Positions 1-10,281 of a stretch of DNA of 64,000 nucleotides are shown one piece after another (the stretch's first letter is position 1; every line of letters begins with the position of its first letter). The notes under the pieces were generated by a model. That model saw only the letters and a program-made list of their open reading frames with translations, was not told the origin of the DNA and searched no databases. The translations under genes were made by a program, and so were the position numbers. The DNA is taken from positions 1-64,000 of the forward strand of contig NZ_PVTS01000002.1 of NCBI RefSeq assembly GCF_003003035.1. The letters are read 5' to 3'. This stretch comes from Marinilabilia salmonicolor (GTDB lineage: Bacteria > Bacteroidota > Bacteroidia > Bacteroidales > Marinilabiliaceae).

Positions 1-164
1 CTCTTAAGATACTGATTTTCAGGGATTTAACCTAATTTTTCAAGCATATATTTCATTGATTTTTAAATATTTACAAACAATAAATTGGGTTTTTTCAACC
101 CTTAATTCGCATTACTAATTAATCCCCATCTATAAAGTCGGGAAAATTTTTAACTGAAACTGTG

Positions 165-290
165 TCTGGTCAGAAAGTGCCAGTTGCATGGCTTGCGAAG
201 CCGCCAAAAACGGAGTTTACCTGGGTAAATGAGTATTTTGGCGGCAAGCGTAACGACGCAAGTGGTACTTTATGGTCATACACTAATTAA
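165..290 (-). repeat. ~125-bp imperfect palindromic repeat, left copy
   Basis: This segment is nearly identical, in inverted orientation, to 16674-16800. It folds on itself as one long imperfect hairpin: GCCGCCAAAA near 200-209 pairs with TTTTGGCGGC near 236-245, and flanking blocks around AAAGTGCC and GGTACTTT also pair. It lies about 25 nt past the GH92 stop codon, so it may act as a 3'-end or terminator-like hairpin for that operon. A palindromic, MITE-like or REP-like mobile repeat is the other reading. No transposase is nearby. Confidence 0.8.
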
Positions 291-313
291 CTCCACACCT
301 CACAGAAACACTG

Positions 314-2611
314 TCAGGGTAGCTCTTCAATGGGCCGGTTTTCCGGAGCAGTACCAAACTGCTTGTTGGGAGTATCGCCCATGGTCAACTCCAGAACTCC
401 GCCATTCATAATTTCCTTGTAAGTGATATAACTTCTCTCAAGATCAGCACCATTGAGAGTTGCCGATTGAATGTAAATATTCTCTTTGCTGTTGTTATGC
501 GCAATCATGGTAAAAGTTTTATCACCCGGAAGTTTCACCTCCGCTCTGTCGAGATCGGGTGAACCCAATACCATCACCGAACTGGAAGGATTCACAGGAT
601 AAAAACCCATGGAAGAAAAGATATACCAGGCCGACATCTGACCACAATCCTCATTTCCTATAATACCATCGGGTTGATCGGTGTAGAACTCATCCATTAT
701 GTGTCGGACTTTCTCGGCCGTTTTCCACTGCCGACCGGCAAATGCATACATATAAGCAGCATGATGACTGGGCTCATTGCCCTGTGCGTACTGACCAATA
801 AGCCCGGAAATATCCGGAGAGGCTTCGGCGCCCATATCTCCGGACACCACAAAAAAGCTGTCAAATTTGGCTTCAAAAGCATCGTCTCCACCCATCAGAT
901 CAATCAATCCCTGAACATCATGGGGAACCATCCATGTATATTGCCAGGCATTTCCTTCGGTATAGTCGCCCACTTCATGAACTGACTGGAAGGGATTAAA
1001 GGGAGATTTAAACTCACCATTACTCATTATGGGACGCATAAACCGGGTTTCCGGATCGAAATACTTTTCGTAAGCTCTGGAGCGATCATGATAATAGGCT
1101 GCATTTTCTGAATCTCCCATCTTCTCAGCGAAACGTGCAATGGCCCAGTCAGAGATGGCATATTCCAGTGCCTTGGAAACCGACTCCTTCTCTTTATCGG
1201 CAGGAATGTACCCCTTCTCTTTCAGTTCATCCAGCCCAAACTCATCATTGTTAGAAGTTGCCAAAACAGCCTCAAAGGCAGTCTGTTCATCAAACCCGTC
1301 GAATCCTTTGAAAAAAGCATCCGAAACCACGGGAACCGCGCTGTAGCCTACCATACAATTGGTTTCATTACCCATTAGGTGCCAAACCGGTAATTTGCCC
1401 TGCTGCTCGTAAATAGCCAGCATGGAATTGATCATATCATTCACCTTTTCGGGCTGAACAATGGTAAAAAGAGGGTGATTTGCCCGGTAAGTATCCCAAA
1501 GAGAGAAAACAGAATAATTATTAAACCCGGGATTTTGATATACCTTCTTATCTGTTCCCCTGTAAGATCCGTCATGATCATTAAAGAGAACCGGAGCAAT
1601 GAATGAATGGTACATCGCTGTGTAAAATTTGCGTTTGGTTTCAACATCCGGAACGTCGATCTTTATTTTTCCCAATTCATTGTTCCACTTCTCACGGGCT
1701 TCAGCTTTCACCTGAGAGAAATCCCAGTGAGGGATCTCACTTTCAATATTCTTAAGAGCTGCTTCGTGACTGACAGGAGAAATCCCCACTTTAAGCTGAA
1801 TCGCCTCTTCTGCAGCCGTTGAATAAGTAAGCACTCCTACAACATCACGACCCTGTGCAAGGCTACCTTCAATTTCGCCCTGATCGGTATGTAAATCCAA
1901 ATTATCGATAGGTCTGGAAAGCACAATGGCATAATAAAGTTCCTGATCCTCAGCCCATCCTTTTGAGTGCCGGAAACCTGCAAGAGTAGTATCGTTAATT
2001 TGTTCAAGACGAGTATCCACAGGAGCATCCCAGCCAATTCCCAATTCAAGATTTATGGCAATCCGGGAAGCATTGTTTTCAGGAAAAGTATATTCATGAA
2101 AACTCACCCGCTCCGAGGCGGTGAGTTTCACATTCACATCATAGTCCAGAAGATCCACCTCATAGTATCCGGGCTCCACCTTTTCGCGATCATGAGAATA
2201 CATGGAGGCATATCCTGCCAAAGGCTCTTTGATCGTTCCGGGAGAAAAGAGGATGTCTCCGGTATAAGGAGAAATCAACACATCTCCCAGATCACCGATC
2301 CCTGTTCCGCTAAGATGGAGTTGGGAAAAACCGGTCATTATGCTGTCGGAGTAATGATAACCGGAACACCAGTCCCACCCCTTAATGTAATTGGTAGGTC
2401 CGGGCTGAACTGCCCCAAACGGAACATTTGCCCCCACGAAGACGTGTCCATGATAATCAGAACCAATGTAGGGATCTACATATTGTGCAAAATCATCCTC
2501 CACAACAGCTTCCTGTGGAGTAGAGCATCCCTGAATAACAGAAAGCCCGAGGATTGCCAGCAGCAAAACTCCCGGCTTTCGTATTTTTTTTAAAAGAAAA
2601 ACTTGAAACAT
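314..2611 (-). CDS. GH92 exo-alpha-mannosidase, lipoprotein
   Basis: Calcium-dependent alpha-mannosidases of family GH92 trim alpha-linked mannose from N-glycans. The 765-residue length is normal for the family. A lipoprotein signal ends at Cys29 (VIQGC), so the protein is probably anchored in the outer membrane or on the cell surface. Family signatures are clear: YVDPYIGSDYHGHVFVGANVPFG near residues 44-66 (shortened forms of it typify GH92), GNEPSHH near 609 and GNEDCGQMSAWYIFSSMGFY near 655, where the catalytic Glu of GH92 normally lies. It is the last gene of the minus-strand operon, 25 bp after the CutC-like gene. The linkage specificity (1,2, 1,3, 1,4 or 1,6) cannot be read from the sequence. 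Confidence 0.95.
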   Translation of the reverse strand: MFQVFLLKKIRKPGVLLLAILGLSVIQGCSTPQEAVVEDDFAQYVDPYIGSDYHGHVFVGANVPFGAVQPGPTNYIKGWDWCSGYHYSDSIMTGFSQLHLSGTGIGDLGDVLISPYTGDILFSPGTIKEPLAGYASMYSHDREKVEPGYYEVDLLDYDVNVKLTASERVSFHEYTFPENNASRIAINLELGIGWDAPVDTRLEQINDTTLAGFRHSKGWAEDQELYYAIVLSRPIDNLDLHTDQGEIEGSLAQGRDVVGVLTYSTAAEEAIQLKVGISPVSHEAALKNIESEIPHWDFSQVKAEAREKWNNELGKIKIDVPDVETKRKFYTAMYHSFIAPVLFNDHDGSYRGTDKKVYQNPGFNNYSVFSLWDTYRANHPLFTIVQPEKVNDMINSMLAIYEQQGKLPVWHLMGNETNCMVGYSAVPVVSDAFFKGFDGFDEQTAFEAVLATSNNDEFGLDELKEKGYIPADKEKESVSKALEYAISDWAIARFAEKMGDSENAAYYHDRSRAYEKYFDPETRFMRPIMSNGEFKSPFNPFQSVHEVGDYTEGNAWQYTWMVPHDVQGLIDLMGGDDAFEAKFDSFFVVSGDMGAEASPDISGLIGQYAQGNEPSHHAAYMYAFAGRQWKTAEKVRHIMDEFYTDQPDGIIGNEDCGQMSAWYIFSSMGFYPVNPSSSVMVLGSPDLDRAEVKLPGDKTFTMIAHNNSKENIYIQSATLNGADLERSYITYKEIMNGGVLELTMGDTPNKQFGTAPENRPIEELP

Positions 2612-2636
2612 GGCTAAACAGTATTATGATTTATTT

Positions 2637-3362
2637 TTAATTTATTTCTTTTCTCATTTTCTGAATCTGATTCTCATCACAACTCACAGCTTGTCCAAAT
2701 CCCAGCTCATCCGCCATTTTCGAATCATTGGGCAGGAACACCCGGGCAGAAGAGTGGATCTCATTGGCATCGGTTGCATCCATAATTTGCCTGATATTGT
2801 CAGCCCGAACCCCGGACCCCGGCATAATAGAAATTCGGTTGGCAGCTTTTTTCACCAGCTGTTCTATCAACTCCGGAGCATCCGTGGCCTTATCTTTTTG
2901 TCCTGAAGTCAAAATCCTTTCGCATCCGGCTTCAATAACATCCTCCAGTGCTTCAATCGGGTCGGGAGTCAGGTCAAACGCACGAATAAAAGTAACACCC
3001 ATTGGATGTGCCAGTTCCACCAGCTGCTTCATTCGGATGACATCCACACGGTTATCGGGTAATAAAACTCCTGTAGCAATACCTTTGCAACCTGCATCTT
3101 TGCAAAAGAGAATATCTTCCTTCATCATTTCAAATTCATCCTCTGAATAGCAAAATCCACCACCCCGTGGACGAATAATGGGATATACCGGGATGTTGCA
3201 TTTCCTGCAGGCTGCTTTTACCAAAGCAGGGTGAGGTGTTGTTCCTCCTTCCATCGGGTTACTGCAAAGTTCCAGCCGGTCTGCGCCACTACGTTCTGCT
3301 TTCAATGCCGCATCCAAAGAAAACACACAAACTTCAAGTATTTTTTTTCTCATCTCCATCAT
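2637..3362 (-). CDS. CutC family protein
   Basis: This 241-residue protein has no signal peptide, so it should be cytoplasmic, with a TIM-barrel CutC fold. Visible hallmarks are LEVCVFSLDAALKAERSGAD at the N-terminus, RLELCSNPMEGGTTP, the PIIRPRGGGFCYSEDE block and ILTSGQKDKATDAPE. The family was named for copper homeostasis, but the biochemical role is not firmly established. Here it sits between GH130 and GH92 genes in a mannose operon, with gaps of 16-28 bp, which argues for a carbohydrate-linked role. Several in-frame ATGs sit at the start (MMEMRKK), so the true start may be residue 1, 2 or 4. Confidence 0.9.
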   Translation of the reverse strand: MMEMRKKILEVCVFSLDAALKAERSGADRLELCSNPMEGGTTPHPALVKAACRKCNIPVYPIIRPRGGGFCYSEDEFEMMKEDILFCKDAGCKGIATGVLLPDNRVDVIRMKQLVELAHPMGVTFIRAFDLTPDPIEALEDVIEAGCERILTSGQKDKATDAPELIEQLVKKAANRISIMPGSGVRADNIRQIMDATDANEIHSSARVFLPNDSKMADELGFGQAVSCDENQIQKMRKEIN

Positions 3363-3378
3363 CTAAATTCAACCAGCA

Positions 3379-4350
3379 TTACAAGCTGTTATTTTTCGTA
3401 AAGGCTACAATCTCATCGAGGTAACCAAAAGCCAGTCCTATCACCGTATCGGCAGCACCATAATAAACAGCCACCTTCTCTCCGTCACAAAGAGCTGCAC
3501 AAGGGAAAATTACATTGGGCACATCCCCCGTCAGTTCATAAGTTTCGTTGGGAGCCAGTAAATATGGCTGTGTCCGGTAAAGCACCTTTGACGGATTCTC
3601 CGAATCAAGAATGGCAGCACCCATGGAATAACGGAAACCACGGCAGGTATTGATGACACCGTGATAAAAAATCAGCCACCCTTCATTAATTCTGATGGGA
3701 GCCGAACCAGCACCAATCTTTGTGCATTGCCAGGCACTGTCTTCAAAATCCGCCACTTTCATGACACATCGGTGCTCTCCCCAGTATTTCATATCGGGAC
3801 TGTAACTGATGTAAATATCTCCAAAAGGCGTGTGCCCGTTATCACTTGGACGACTAAGCATGGCATAACGACCGTCAATTTTTTCAGGAAATAAAACCCC
3901 GTTGCGATTGAATGGGAGAAATGCATTTTCGCACTGATAAAAATCCACAAAATCGAAAGTGTAGGCAATACCAATGGTCGGCCCGTGATATCCGTTACAC
4001 CAGGTCACCCAGTAACGATCTTCTATAAAGACCACCCGTGGATCGTACTTGTAATCCGAATCGATCATCTCCGTATTCCCGGGCTTCATATCAATGGGCG
4101 AATGATTGATGTCCCAGTTGATCCCGTCTTTACTGAATCCGGCATAGATATTCATCTGCACCGCCTTGTTGTCAGAGCGAAACACTCCGGCATAACCGTC
4201 TCCAAAAGGAACCACGGCACTGTTAAAAATGCTGTTGGAAGAGGGAATGTCATACCGACCAACTATCGGATTGCTGGAATACCGCCACATAACATCCTTG
4301 CTTTCAGCAGGACGTTCTTCCCAGGGAATTGAAATATCTTTTGCACTCAT
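3379..4350 (-). CDS. GH130 beta-mannoside phosphorylase (probable Man-beta-1,4-GlcNAc phosphorylase)
   Basis: GH130 enzymes phosphorolyse beta-mannosides; members close to Bacteroides BT1033 act on Man-beta-1,4-GlcNAc, the N-glycan core disaccharide. The protein has no signal peptide, consistent with cytoplasmic phosphorolysis after import. Conserved stretches include [39 protein letters not shown] and [19 protein letters not shown] chose the ATG at 4350 (323 residues). A longer reading starts with TTG at 4359 and overlaps the symporter stop. With the ATG start the gene begins 5 nt after the symporter TGA, suggesting translational coupling. The exact substrate is inferred from family similarity and from the PNGase/GH92 context. 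Confidence 0.92.
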   Translation of the reverse strand: MSAKDISIPWEERPAESKDVMWRYSSNPIVGRYDIPSSNSIFNSAVVPFGDGYAGVFRSDNKAVQMNIYAGFSKDGINWDINHSPIDMKPGNTEMIDSDYKYDPRVVFIEDRYWVTWCNGYHGPTIGIAYTFDFVDFYQCENAFLPFNRNGVLFPEKIDGRYAMLSRPSDNGHTPFGDIYISYSPDMKYWGEHRCVMKVADFEDSAWQCTKIGAGSAPIRINEGWLIFYHGVINTCRGFRYSMGAAILDSENPSKVLYRTQPYLLAPNETYELTGDVPNVIFPCAALCDGEKVAVYYGAADTVIGLAFGYLDEIVAFTKNNSL

Positions 4351-4355
4351 AAAAC

Positions 4356-6194
4356 TCAATCAATATTTTTTATATGATCGTACCAGGTAAACTTTAATAT
4401 TGCAGACGTTCCAACCAGTATTGCCAGCGAAATCCAGGCTGCCGCATATTCTCCCGAAAGAAAATAGAGCGGCAACACCACCATCGACATCTGCCAGGTG
4501 ATACCAATCAGTACATTAAAACTGTCACGTTTAAAATCTTTATTGGGCATAAAAGACGGATCATCTTTAATAACCTCCTTTTTTACAGGTTCCCAAAATC
4601 CCCAGGGACGGGTTTGTTTATAGAACTTTTTCAGGACATCCATCTTTTCGGGTTTGGTAAGCAGGGTTCCCAAAACTGAGGCAGACATGGAAATCAGCAA
4701 AGTAACAGGAAACATATAAATATCAATGGTCCCGGGCACTATAATTCTGTAAATTGGGGGCACCACAACCGATGCGACCAGACCTCCCAACATCCCATAG
4801 AAATAGCCCATTCCGTTGAATCGCCACCAGATCCATTTTAAAACGTTTGCGGCAGCATAGCCTCCATAAAGAGAGGAGGTTATCCACAAAGTAAGACTAT
4901 TCAGCGACTGGGCAAAAAGCCCAAAAATCAGTCCAATTATTACCAGCAACAAGCTGGACATATAACTGTAACGAACCAGTTTCTTATCGGAGGCGCCGGG
5001 ATTCAGGTATTTCTTATACAAATCATTGATCAGGTAGGCAGGTGCGGCATTAATAAATGCAGCAAAAGTGCCCATGAAAGCTGCCAGTAAACCGGCAAGC
5101 AACAATCCTTTAATTCCTACCGGGATGAACTCCTGAATAGCCATGGGCAGTACCATTTCAAAATCCAGGTCAGCCCCCATCTTCATCAGCTCGGGTTTCA
5201 GATAAACCAGTCCCAGTACTGCAAGTCCGCCAATCATCAGGTAACGCGGGATAAAAAGAACCAATGAGGTCAGGCCACTCATCTTAGCAGCTTCTGCCGG
5301 AGTCCGGGTAGATAAGATTCGCTGCATATCATAACTTGGAACCGGCCCTGCAAGACTGGCAAAGACTCCTTTGAGAATCATCATCAACAACAACATACCA
5401 AACATTTCGTACCCGTCCTGATCTATTTTATCGTTAAGTTCAGGAAATATTCCCGACCAGTCAAGGCTCAGGTTCCACTCGGGCCACAGATTGGCCCACC
5501 CCTCGGGTGTGGCAGCTGCTATTTGGTCTGGTGTAACTTCATTAAATGCGATTACCCCGATGGAAACACAGGCAACCGTCATAATCAAAAACTGAAGGAC
5601 CTCGGTACTTACCACACTATACATACCGCCTTTCATGGTATATATGGTAGTGATGGCAATTATTATCAAAGCATAAACCTGTTGGGAGGTAAGTTGCAGC
5701 CCCAGGATGGAGGCCGACAAATCCCAACTGAAAAAGGTGGTGGCAAACTTCCCGATGCCTTCTACAAAATAGGCAATAAATCCAATTACACTGACCACCG
5801 CAAAAAGTACCACGATAATATGTGACAAGCGTCCGCCCCGACCATCTCCAAAGCGGAAAGTGATCCACTGGGCCCCTGTCATGGTGTTGGATCGTCTCAT
5901 CCAGACGGCAAGAAAAACCATCACAAATATCTGGTTCCAGACAGGCCACAGCCAGGGAATCCAGGCGCTCTTAAGACCATAAACAAAAACAATGGCCACA
6001 GTCCACATTGTGCCGGAGATATCAAACATTCCCGAAGCGTTTGATAAGCCCAGGTAGTACCATTTGATTTTATTCCCTCCAAGAAAATAGGCTTCCAGAT
6101 CTTTGGATGCACGCTTTGACAGCCAGAAACCGATAAATAAGGTGAGGACTAAATAACCAAGAAGAATGCTTATATCTATTAGTGAGAGATTCAT
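4356..6194 (-). CDS. Sodium:solute symporter (SSS family)
   Basis: This is a 612-residue polytopic inner-membrane protein with about 15 hydrophobic segments. The start of the SSS fold is visible as [20 protein letters not shown], followed by the [20 protein letters not shown] motif. It belongs to the Na+/sugar symporter class of the SSS family. It lies between GH3 and GH130 in the same operon, 27 bp after GH3, so the likely cargo is the saccharide that GH130 cleaves, or free mannose. An AAAGGATCTC Shine-Dalgarno-like sequence precedes the ATG at 6194. The substrate is inference from gene order only. Confidence 0.9.
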   Translation of the reverse strand: MNLSLIDISILLGYLVLTLFIGFWLSKRASKDLEAYFLGGNKIKWYYLGLSNASGMFDISGTMWTVAIVFVYGLKSAWIPWLWPVWNQIFVMVFLAVWMRRSNTMTGAQWITFRFGDGRGGRLSHIIVVLFAVVSVIGFIAYFVEGIGKFATTFFSWDLSASILGLQLTSQQVYALIIIAITTIYTMKGGMYSVVSTEVLQFLIMTVACVSIGVIAFNEVTPDQIAAATPEGWANLWPEWNLSLDWSGIFPELNDKIDQDGYEMFGMLLLMMILKGVFASLAGPVPSYDMQRILSTRTPAEAAKMSGLTSLVLFIPRYLMIGGLAVLGLVYLKPELMKMGADLDFEMVLPMAIQEFIPVGIKGLLLAGLLAAFMGTFAAFINAAPAYLINDLYKKYLNPGASDKKLVRYSYMSSLLLVIIGLIFGLFAQSLNSLTLWITSSLYGGYAAANVLKWIWWRFNGMGYFYGMLGGLVASVVVPPIYRIIVPGTIDIYMFPVTLLISMSASVLGTLLTKPEKMDVLKKFYKQTRPWGFWEPVKKEVIKDDPSFMPNKDFKRDSFNVLIGITWQMSMVVLPLYFLSGEYAAAWISLAILVGTSAILKFTWYDHIKNID

Positions 6195-6221
6195 GAGATC
6201 CTTTAAAGGTTAAACTTATAA

Positions 6222-8555
6222 CTAATCAACTTTAATTGTTCCTGACAACCTGATATCATCCGATGCTGCACCAATCATCAGTTGAAAGGTCCCCGGTTCC
6301 ACTACCCATTCTTTTTTTTGATTGAGTATGGCAAGGTCTTTTTCATTCAAGTAAAAAGAAACCTGCTTTTCTTCGCCCTTCTTCAAGAACAATCTGTTGA
6401 AGTGTTTAAGCTGCTGAACAGGTTGAACAACTGATGCATATTCATCTCTCAGGTATAACTGAACCACCTCATCTCCATCAAAGTTTCCGGTGTTTTTCAC
6501 TTTAAAGTTCACGACAAATTCCTCTTTCCCCACAGGAGCAACTTCAAGATCAGAATAGGTAAAAGAAGAATAGCTTAACCCATAACCGAAACTATAAAGT
6601 GGTGTTGCAGATAACTCCACATAGTCATGCGGTCTGGGATTCTTTTTATTATAATAAATTGGAACTTGTCCAACATCTCTTGGGATCGATACGGGCAATC
6701 GACCTGCAGGATTATAATCCCCAAAGACAACATCAGCTAAGGCATTTCCACCCTCTTGTCCCGGATACCAGGCACAGATTAAAGCATCGGCATTTTCCGC
6801 AGCCCAATTCATCTTCATAGGACGACCCTGAATGTAAACCACCACCAGAGGCTTACCGGTTTTCTTTAACGCTTTCAACAAGTCCATCTGTTTGCCGAGC
6901 AAATCCAGTGTTGCCCTGTCAAAACCCTCACCTGCATCCATGTCACTAACAGATTGATTATTGGCAACTGCAGCACCAGTCTCCAAATACTCAGTTTTAA
7001 AGTCCCTGGCACTAGAACCTCCAACCACAGCAAGAATAACGTCAGAATGCTCAGCCGCCTCCACTGCCTTATCAATATTTACATTGCTGGTATCGCGGAT
7101 TGCACAACCTTTAACATACTCAACCTGTTCGGGTGATAATTTATTCAATATTCCTTCCAATATAGTAACCACATTGTCAGAATCCTGAGGAGCTGTGTAA
7201 TCACCCAGCATATTGTATTGGTTGTCCGCATTGGGCCCAACAACCAGAATTTTCCCCGGATCCCTCTTTAAAGGGAGAATCTCATGCTCATTCTTCAGCA
7301 GCACCAATGTATTTTGTGCTACTTCTCTGGCCAGGGCAATATGTTCGGGACAACGAACCATTCTTTCAGCCTTTCGGGGATCAACATAAGGATCATCAAA
7401 CAATCCCATTTCAAATTTCAACCTTAATACCCGGGCGACCGCTGTATCAATCAATGACTCCTTCAATTCCCCGGCATTTACCGAGTTCACAAGGTTCACA
7501 AAGGCATTAGATCCAAGATCAACATCAACACCCGCTGACAAAGCCATATTGGCAGCCTCCTGAACAGATTTGGCAACATAATGTGAGCCATGCAATCCTT
7601 CAATACTCGCAAGATCCGAAACGACAAAGCCGTTAAAACCCCATTTATTTCTTAGAACATCTGTTAAAAGGTAACGATTTGATGTGGAAGGAATACCATC
7701 TATGGAGTTATAAGAAGTCATTACCGACAAGGCCCCTGCATTAATAGCCTCTTTAAAGGGAGGCAGGTAATTTTGCATAACATCCAACGGGCCTATCGTT
7801 GTTATACCGCCATTTTGACCAGCCTCTGGAGTTCCATAAGCCAAAAAGTGCTTCAATGTTGCAATCAGACCATATTTATCATGCAGACCATCACCAGCCA
7901 TTCCCCTAACCATAGCTGCCCCCATAATTCCGGCAAGCACGGGGTCCTCCCCATAAGTCTCCTCAACTCTGGACCAACGGGCATCACGTACCAAATCTAA
8001 AACAGGTCCATAACCAATGTGTCCTCCCTGGAGGCGGACTTCCCTACCAATAACCTTACCAACTTCTTCAATTAATTCAGGAGCCCAGGTGGACGCAAGA
8101 CCTATCCCGGTTGGAAAAACAGTAGCCCCGATAGCCATATGTCCATGAGGAGCTTCTTCTGCCAGAAAAAGAGGGATTCCCAAACGGGTTTCCTCCATGG
8201 CATACTTTTGAATAGAATTGGCCACTTCAGCTGCCAATACCGGATTTAAACCATTCCTCAAAGTTTTTCTGGTCCATGGATCTGCCCGGAAAGTAGCCCA
8301 CAACATTCCAGTATGATTCTGTTTCAAACTTTCTTTAAATTGCATTGAAACTTCCACCCCTTTCCCATTCTTCTCATACATTGGCCATCCGAGAGGGCAA
8401 AGCAGCTGTCCAACTTTTTCTTCCAAAGTCATTCGGGATAGTAAATCCTGAGTTCTCTCTTCAACACCATTGGAAGAATTTTTATAAACCTGCCCGGACA
8501 TTACGCCAACACTCAGGCTCAGCAACAATGTCAAAAATATCTTCTTATTCCTCAT
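6222..8555 (-). CDS. GH3 beta-glucosidase-like glycoside hydrolase
   Basis: This is a periplasmic GH3 enzyme of 777 residues with a cleavable signal peptide ending near SVGVMSGQ. Layout: TIM-barrel domain from about 35 to 380, alpha/beta sandwich from about 400 to 640, and a C-terminal fibronectin III-like domain. The nucleophile Asp is in GFVVSDLAS at residue 314. The KHFLAYGTPEAG stretch matches BglX-like beta-glucosidases or xylosidases and lacks the KHFPGHG-type histidine motif of NagZ N-acetylglucosaminidases. A broad beta-glucosidase-type specificity is therefore more likely than beta-GlcNAc. It is the first gene of the five-gene minus-strand operon and diverges from the ROK regulator. 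Confidence 0.93.
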   Translation of the reverse strand: MRNKKIFLTLLLSLSVGVMSGQVYKNSSNGVEERTQDLLSRMTLEEKVGQLLCPLGWPMYEKNGKGVEVSMQFKESLKQNHTGMLWATFRADPWTRKTLRNGLNPVLAAEVANSIQKYAMEETRLGIPLFLAEEAPHGHMAIGATVFPTGIGLASTWAPELIEEVGKVIGREVRLQGGHIGYGPVLDLVRDARWSRVEETYGEDPVLAGIMGAAMVRGMAGDGLHDKYGLIATLKHFLAYGTPEAGQNGGITTIGPLDVMQNYLPPFKEAINAGALSVMTSYNSIDGIPSTSNRYLLTDVLRNKWGFNGFVVSDLASIEGLHGSHYVAKSVQEAANMALSAGVDVDLGSNAFVNLVNSVNAGELKESLIDTAVARVLRLKFEMGLFDDPYVDPRKAERMVRCPEHIALAREVAQNTLVLLKNEHEILPLKRDPGKILVVGPNADNQYNMLGDYTAPQDSDNVVTILEGILNKLSPEQVEYVKGCAIRDTSNVNIDKAVEAAEHSDVILAVVGGSSARDFKTEYLETGAAVANNQSVSDMDAGEGFDRATLDLLGKQMDLLKALKKTGKPLVVVYIQGRPMKMNWAAENADALICAWYPGQEGGNALADVVFGDYNPAGRLPVSIPRDVGQVPIYYNKKNPRPHDYVELSATPLYSFGYGLSYSSFTYSDLEVAPVGKEEFVVNFKVKNTGNFDGDEVVQLYLRDEYASVVQPVQQLKHFNRLFLKKGEEKQVSFYLNEKDLAILNQKKEWVVEPGTFQLMIGAASDDIRLSGTIKVD

Positions 8556-8882
8556 TAATAATTTCTTATCCGGATTCTTAGAATAAATGTATTAAACACT
8601 ATTTTTTATACTTTTAAAAAAATAGAAAAAACAGCACTGTTCTTTAATTTAAAAAATTGACAATGCACGCTAAACCACCTCCCATGAACTCTACATCATT
8701 TTCGATAACAACCGCTCTTTCATATTGGCACAACCAACATGCATTTACATTTTGCGGTATTTAGAATTTATTACCATGCGAATATACAAAAAATAACACA
8801 ACATCATTTTCTTTTGGTATTTTTTGATAAAAGTCTTGCAAGAAAGAAAAAAAATAGTGTGCTTTGTAAAATCTAATTCACT
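8556..8882. promoter_or_regulatory. Divergent intergenic region between GH3 operon and ROK regulator
   Basis: This AT-rich spacer of 327 bp must hold promoters for both directions. I found no full TTTG-N19-21-TAnnTTTG match. The nearest are TACATTTTG near 8751 on the plus strand and a CAAAAAATA stretch near 8788 on the minus strand, each with one extra base in the spacer. A weak inverted repeat GGTA...TACC lies at about 8756-8775. The divergent layout suggests that the ROK protein acts here. Confidence 0.4.
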
Positions 8883-10166
8883 ATGTTGCAAAATAAAATG
8901 GAAAATATATTACTTAACAGTTTCTTATTTAAAACACTCTCCAATATTGAGAAGAAAAAATATAACTTATTGGTCAGAGTTTTAAAGTACCTTTATTTTA
9001 AAGGCCCAAATCCCGTTGCCGACATCTGCAGCCACCTCAAGATCAGCTCTCCAAATGGGAATGCCATTTTGGGAATGCTCATGGATCACAACCTGATAGA
9101 AAAAAAAGGCTATGGGCTTTCCAAGGGAGGCCGCAAACCCGAATTGTATGGTCTGAAAGCAGATGCCTTCTATACTGTGGCAGTGGACATGAACATCCAC
9201 AAAACACGGTTAACCATTTTTGACAGCGAGAATAAGCAAATCTCGGAAACATTTATTTTCCCCCTTGAAATGGACAGTGAGTTGACCACATTAAAAAAAC
9301 TCACGTCACAAATAAAGAAATACATACAAACAAAGGATATTGAGTCCTCAAAAATTATTGGCGTAGGAGTTAGCATGCCCGGACTGGTAGATTCACAAAA
9401 CGGGTTTAATTATTCTTACTTCAATTATGGAGAAAAATCATTTAGAAAGCTCATGCAGGAAGAATTGGATCTTCCTGTTTTCATAGAAAATGATGCAAAG
9501 GCAGTGGCATTAACTGCATGGCGCTTCGGAGCCGCCAGAAATCAACAAAATGTGTTGGTATTATTGCTGGACTGGGGTATTGGTCTGGGAATGATCTTAA
9601 ACGGGAAATTATACCGGGGGGCCAATGGGTTTGCCGGAGAATTGAGCCACATTCCCATGGTGGAAAACGGGGCTTCATGTATATGCGGAAAAAACGGGTG
9701 TCTTCAAACTATCGCCTCAGGTTCTGCACTTGTGGCCAAAGCCCGGGAAGGAATCATGGCCGGAAAAAGCTCTCTAATGTCCCATTATGCCGCCGAGAAC
9801 ATTGAAGATGTAGATATGACAACTGTTGTAGAGGCCGCCCTTCATGGAGATCAGTTTGCCATCAACCTGCTCTCAGAGGTGGGTGAACATCTTGGAAAAG
9901 CCATCGCAATTCTCATCCAGATTTTTAATCCCGGAATGATCATCCTGGGAGGTAAAATGGCAGAATCGGGACAATACATTACCATTCCTGTACAGAAGTC
10001 AATCAACACCTATTCTATGCACAAAATCAGCGAAGGAGTTACCATCAAAAACTCTGAGATGGGCAAAGAAATAGGCTTAAAAGGGGCTTTGGCTGTAGCC
10101 ATGGAAGATGTTTTTGATGAATTGGCAGGATTACACAGCAAGAAAAAAGGTAAGATTCTTGTCTGA
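8883..10166 (+). CDS. ROK family transcriptional regulator (NagC/Mlc-like)
   Basis: This 427-residue protein has an N-terminal winged helix (about residues 20-90, including LKYLYFKGPNPVADICSHLK) fused to a ROK sugar-binding domain. The ROK zinc site is intact: the His in GELSHIP followed by CICGKNGCLQT. The ENDAK motif of the sugar pocket is also present. NagC/Mlc-type regulators sense a sugar or sugar phosphate such as GlcNAc, mannose or glucose. It is transcribed away from the GH3-GH92 operon and towards the transglutaminase, fucosidase and PNGase genes, so it is the probable local repressor of one or both directions. Its effector is not readable from sequence. Confidence 0.92.
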   Translation: MLQNKMENILLNSFLFKTLSNIEKKKYNLLVRVLKYLYFKGPNPVADICSHLKISSPNGNAILGMLMDHNLIEKKGYGLSKGGRKPELYGLKADAFYTVAVDMNIHKTRLTIFDSENKQISETFIFPLEMDSELTTLKKLTSQIKKYIQTKDIESSKIIGVGVSMPGLVDSQNGFNYSYFNYGEKSFRKLMQEELDLPVFIENDAKAVALTAWRFGAARNQQNVLVLLLDWGIGLGMILNGKLYRGANGFAGELSHIPMVENGASCICGKNGCLQTIASGSALVAKAREGIMAGKSSLMSHYAAENIEDVDMTTVVEAALHGDQFAINLLSEVGEHLGKAIAILIQIFNPGMIILGGKMAESGQYITIPVQKSINTYSMHKISEGVTIKNSEMGKEIGLKGALAVAMEDVFDELAGLHSKKKGKILV

Positions 10167-10281
10167 CACCTGAACAAAACATTTTACAATTAAATAAAGC
10201 CTATTGAAGAAGCCATACCCAACAACGGGTTCAAAGAATTGGATGGCTGACCATTGGTTTTAAATTCAAACACAATTTGGT

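Noticed and set aside
1967-2593. 208-codon plus-strand frame in GH92
   Set aside because: It is antisense to the well-conserved GH92 N-terminal half and has no features of its own.
4351-4359. TTG start for GH130 overlapping the symporter stop
   Set aside because: An ATG three codons later gives the normal family N-terminus; the extra residues add nothing.
6222-8555. NagZ-type N-acetylglucosaminidase role for GH3
   Set aside because: The KHFPGHG-type histidine motif and Asp-His pair are absent; the sequence matches BglX-like enzymes.
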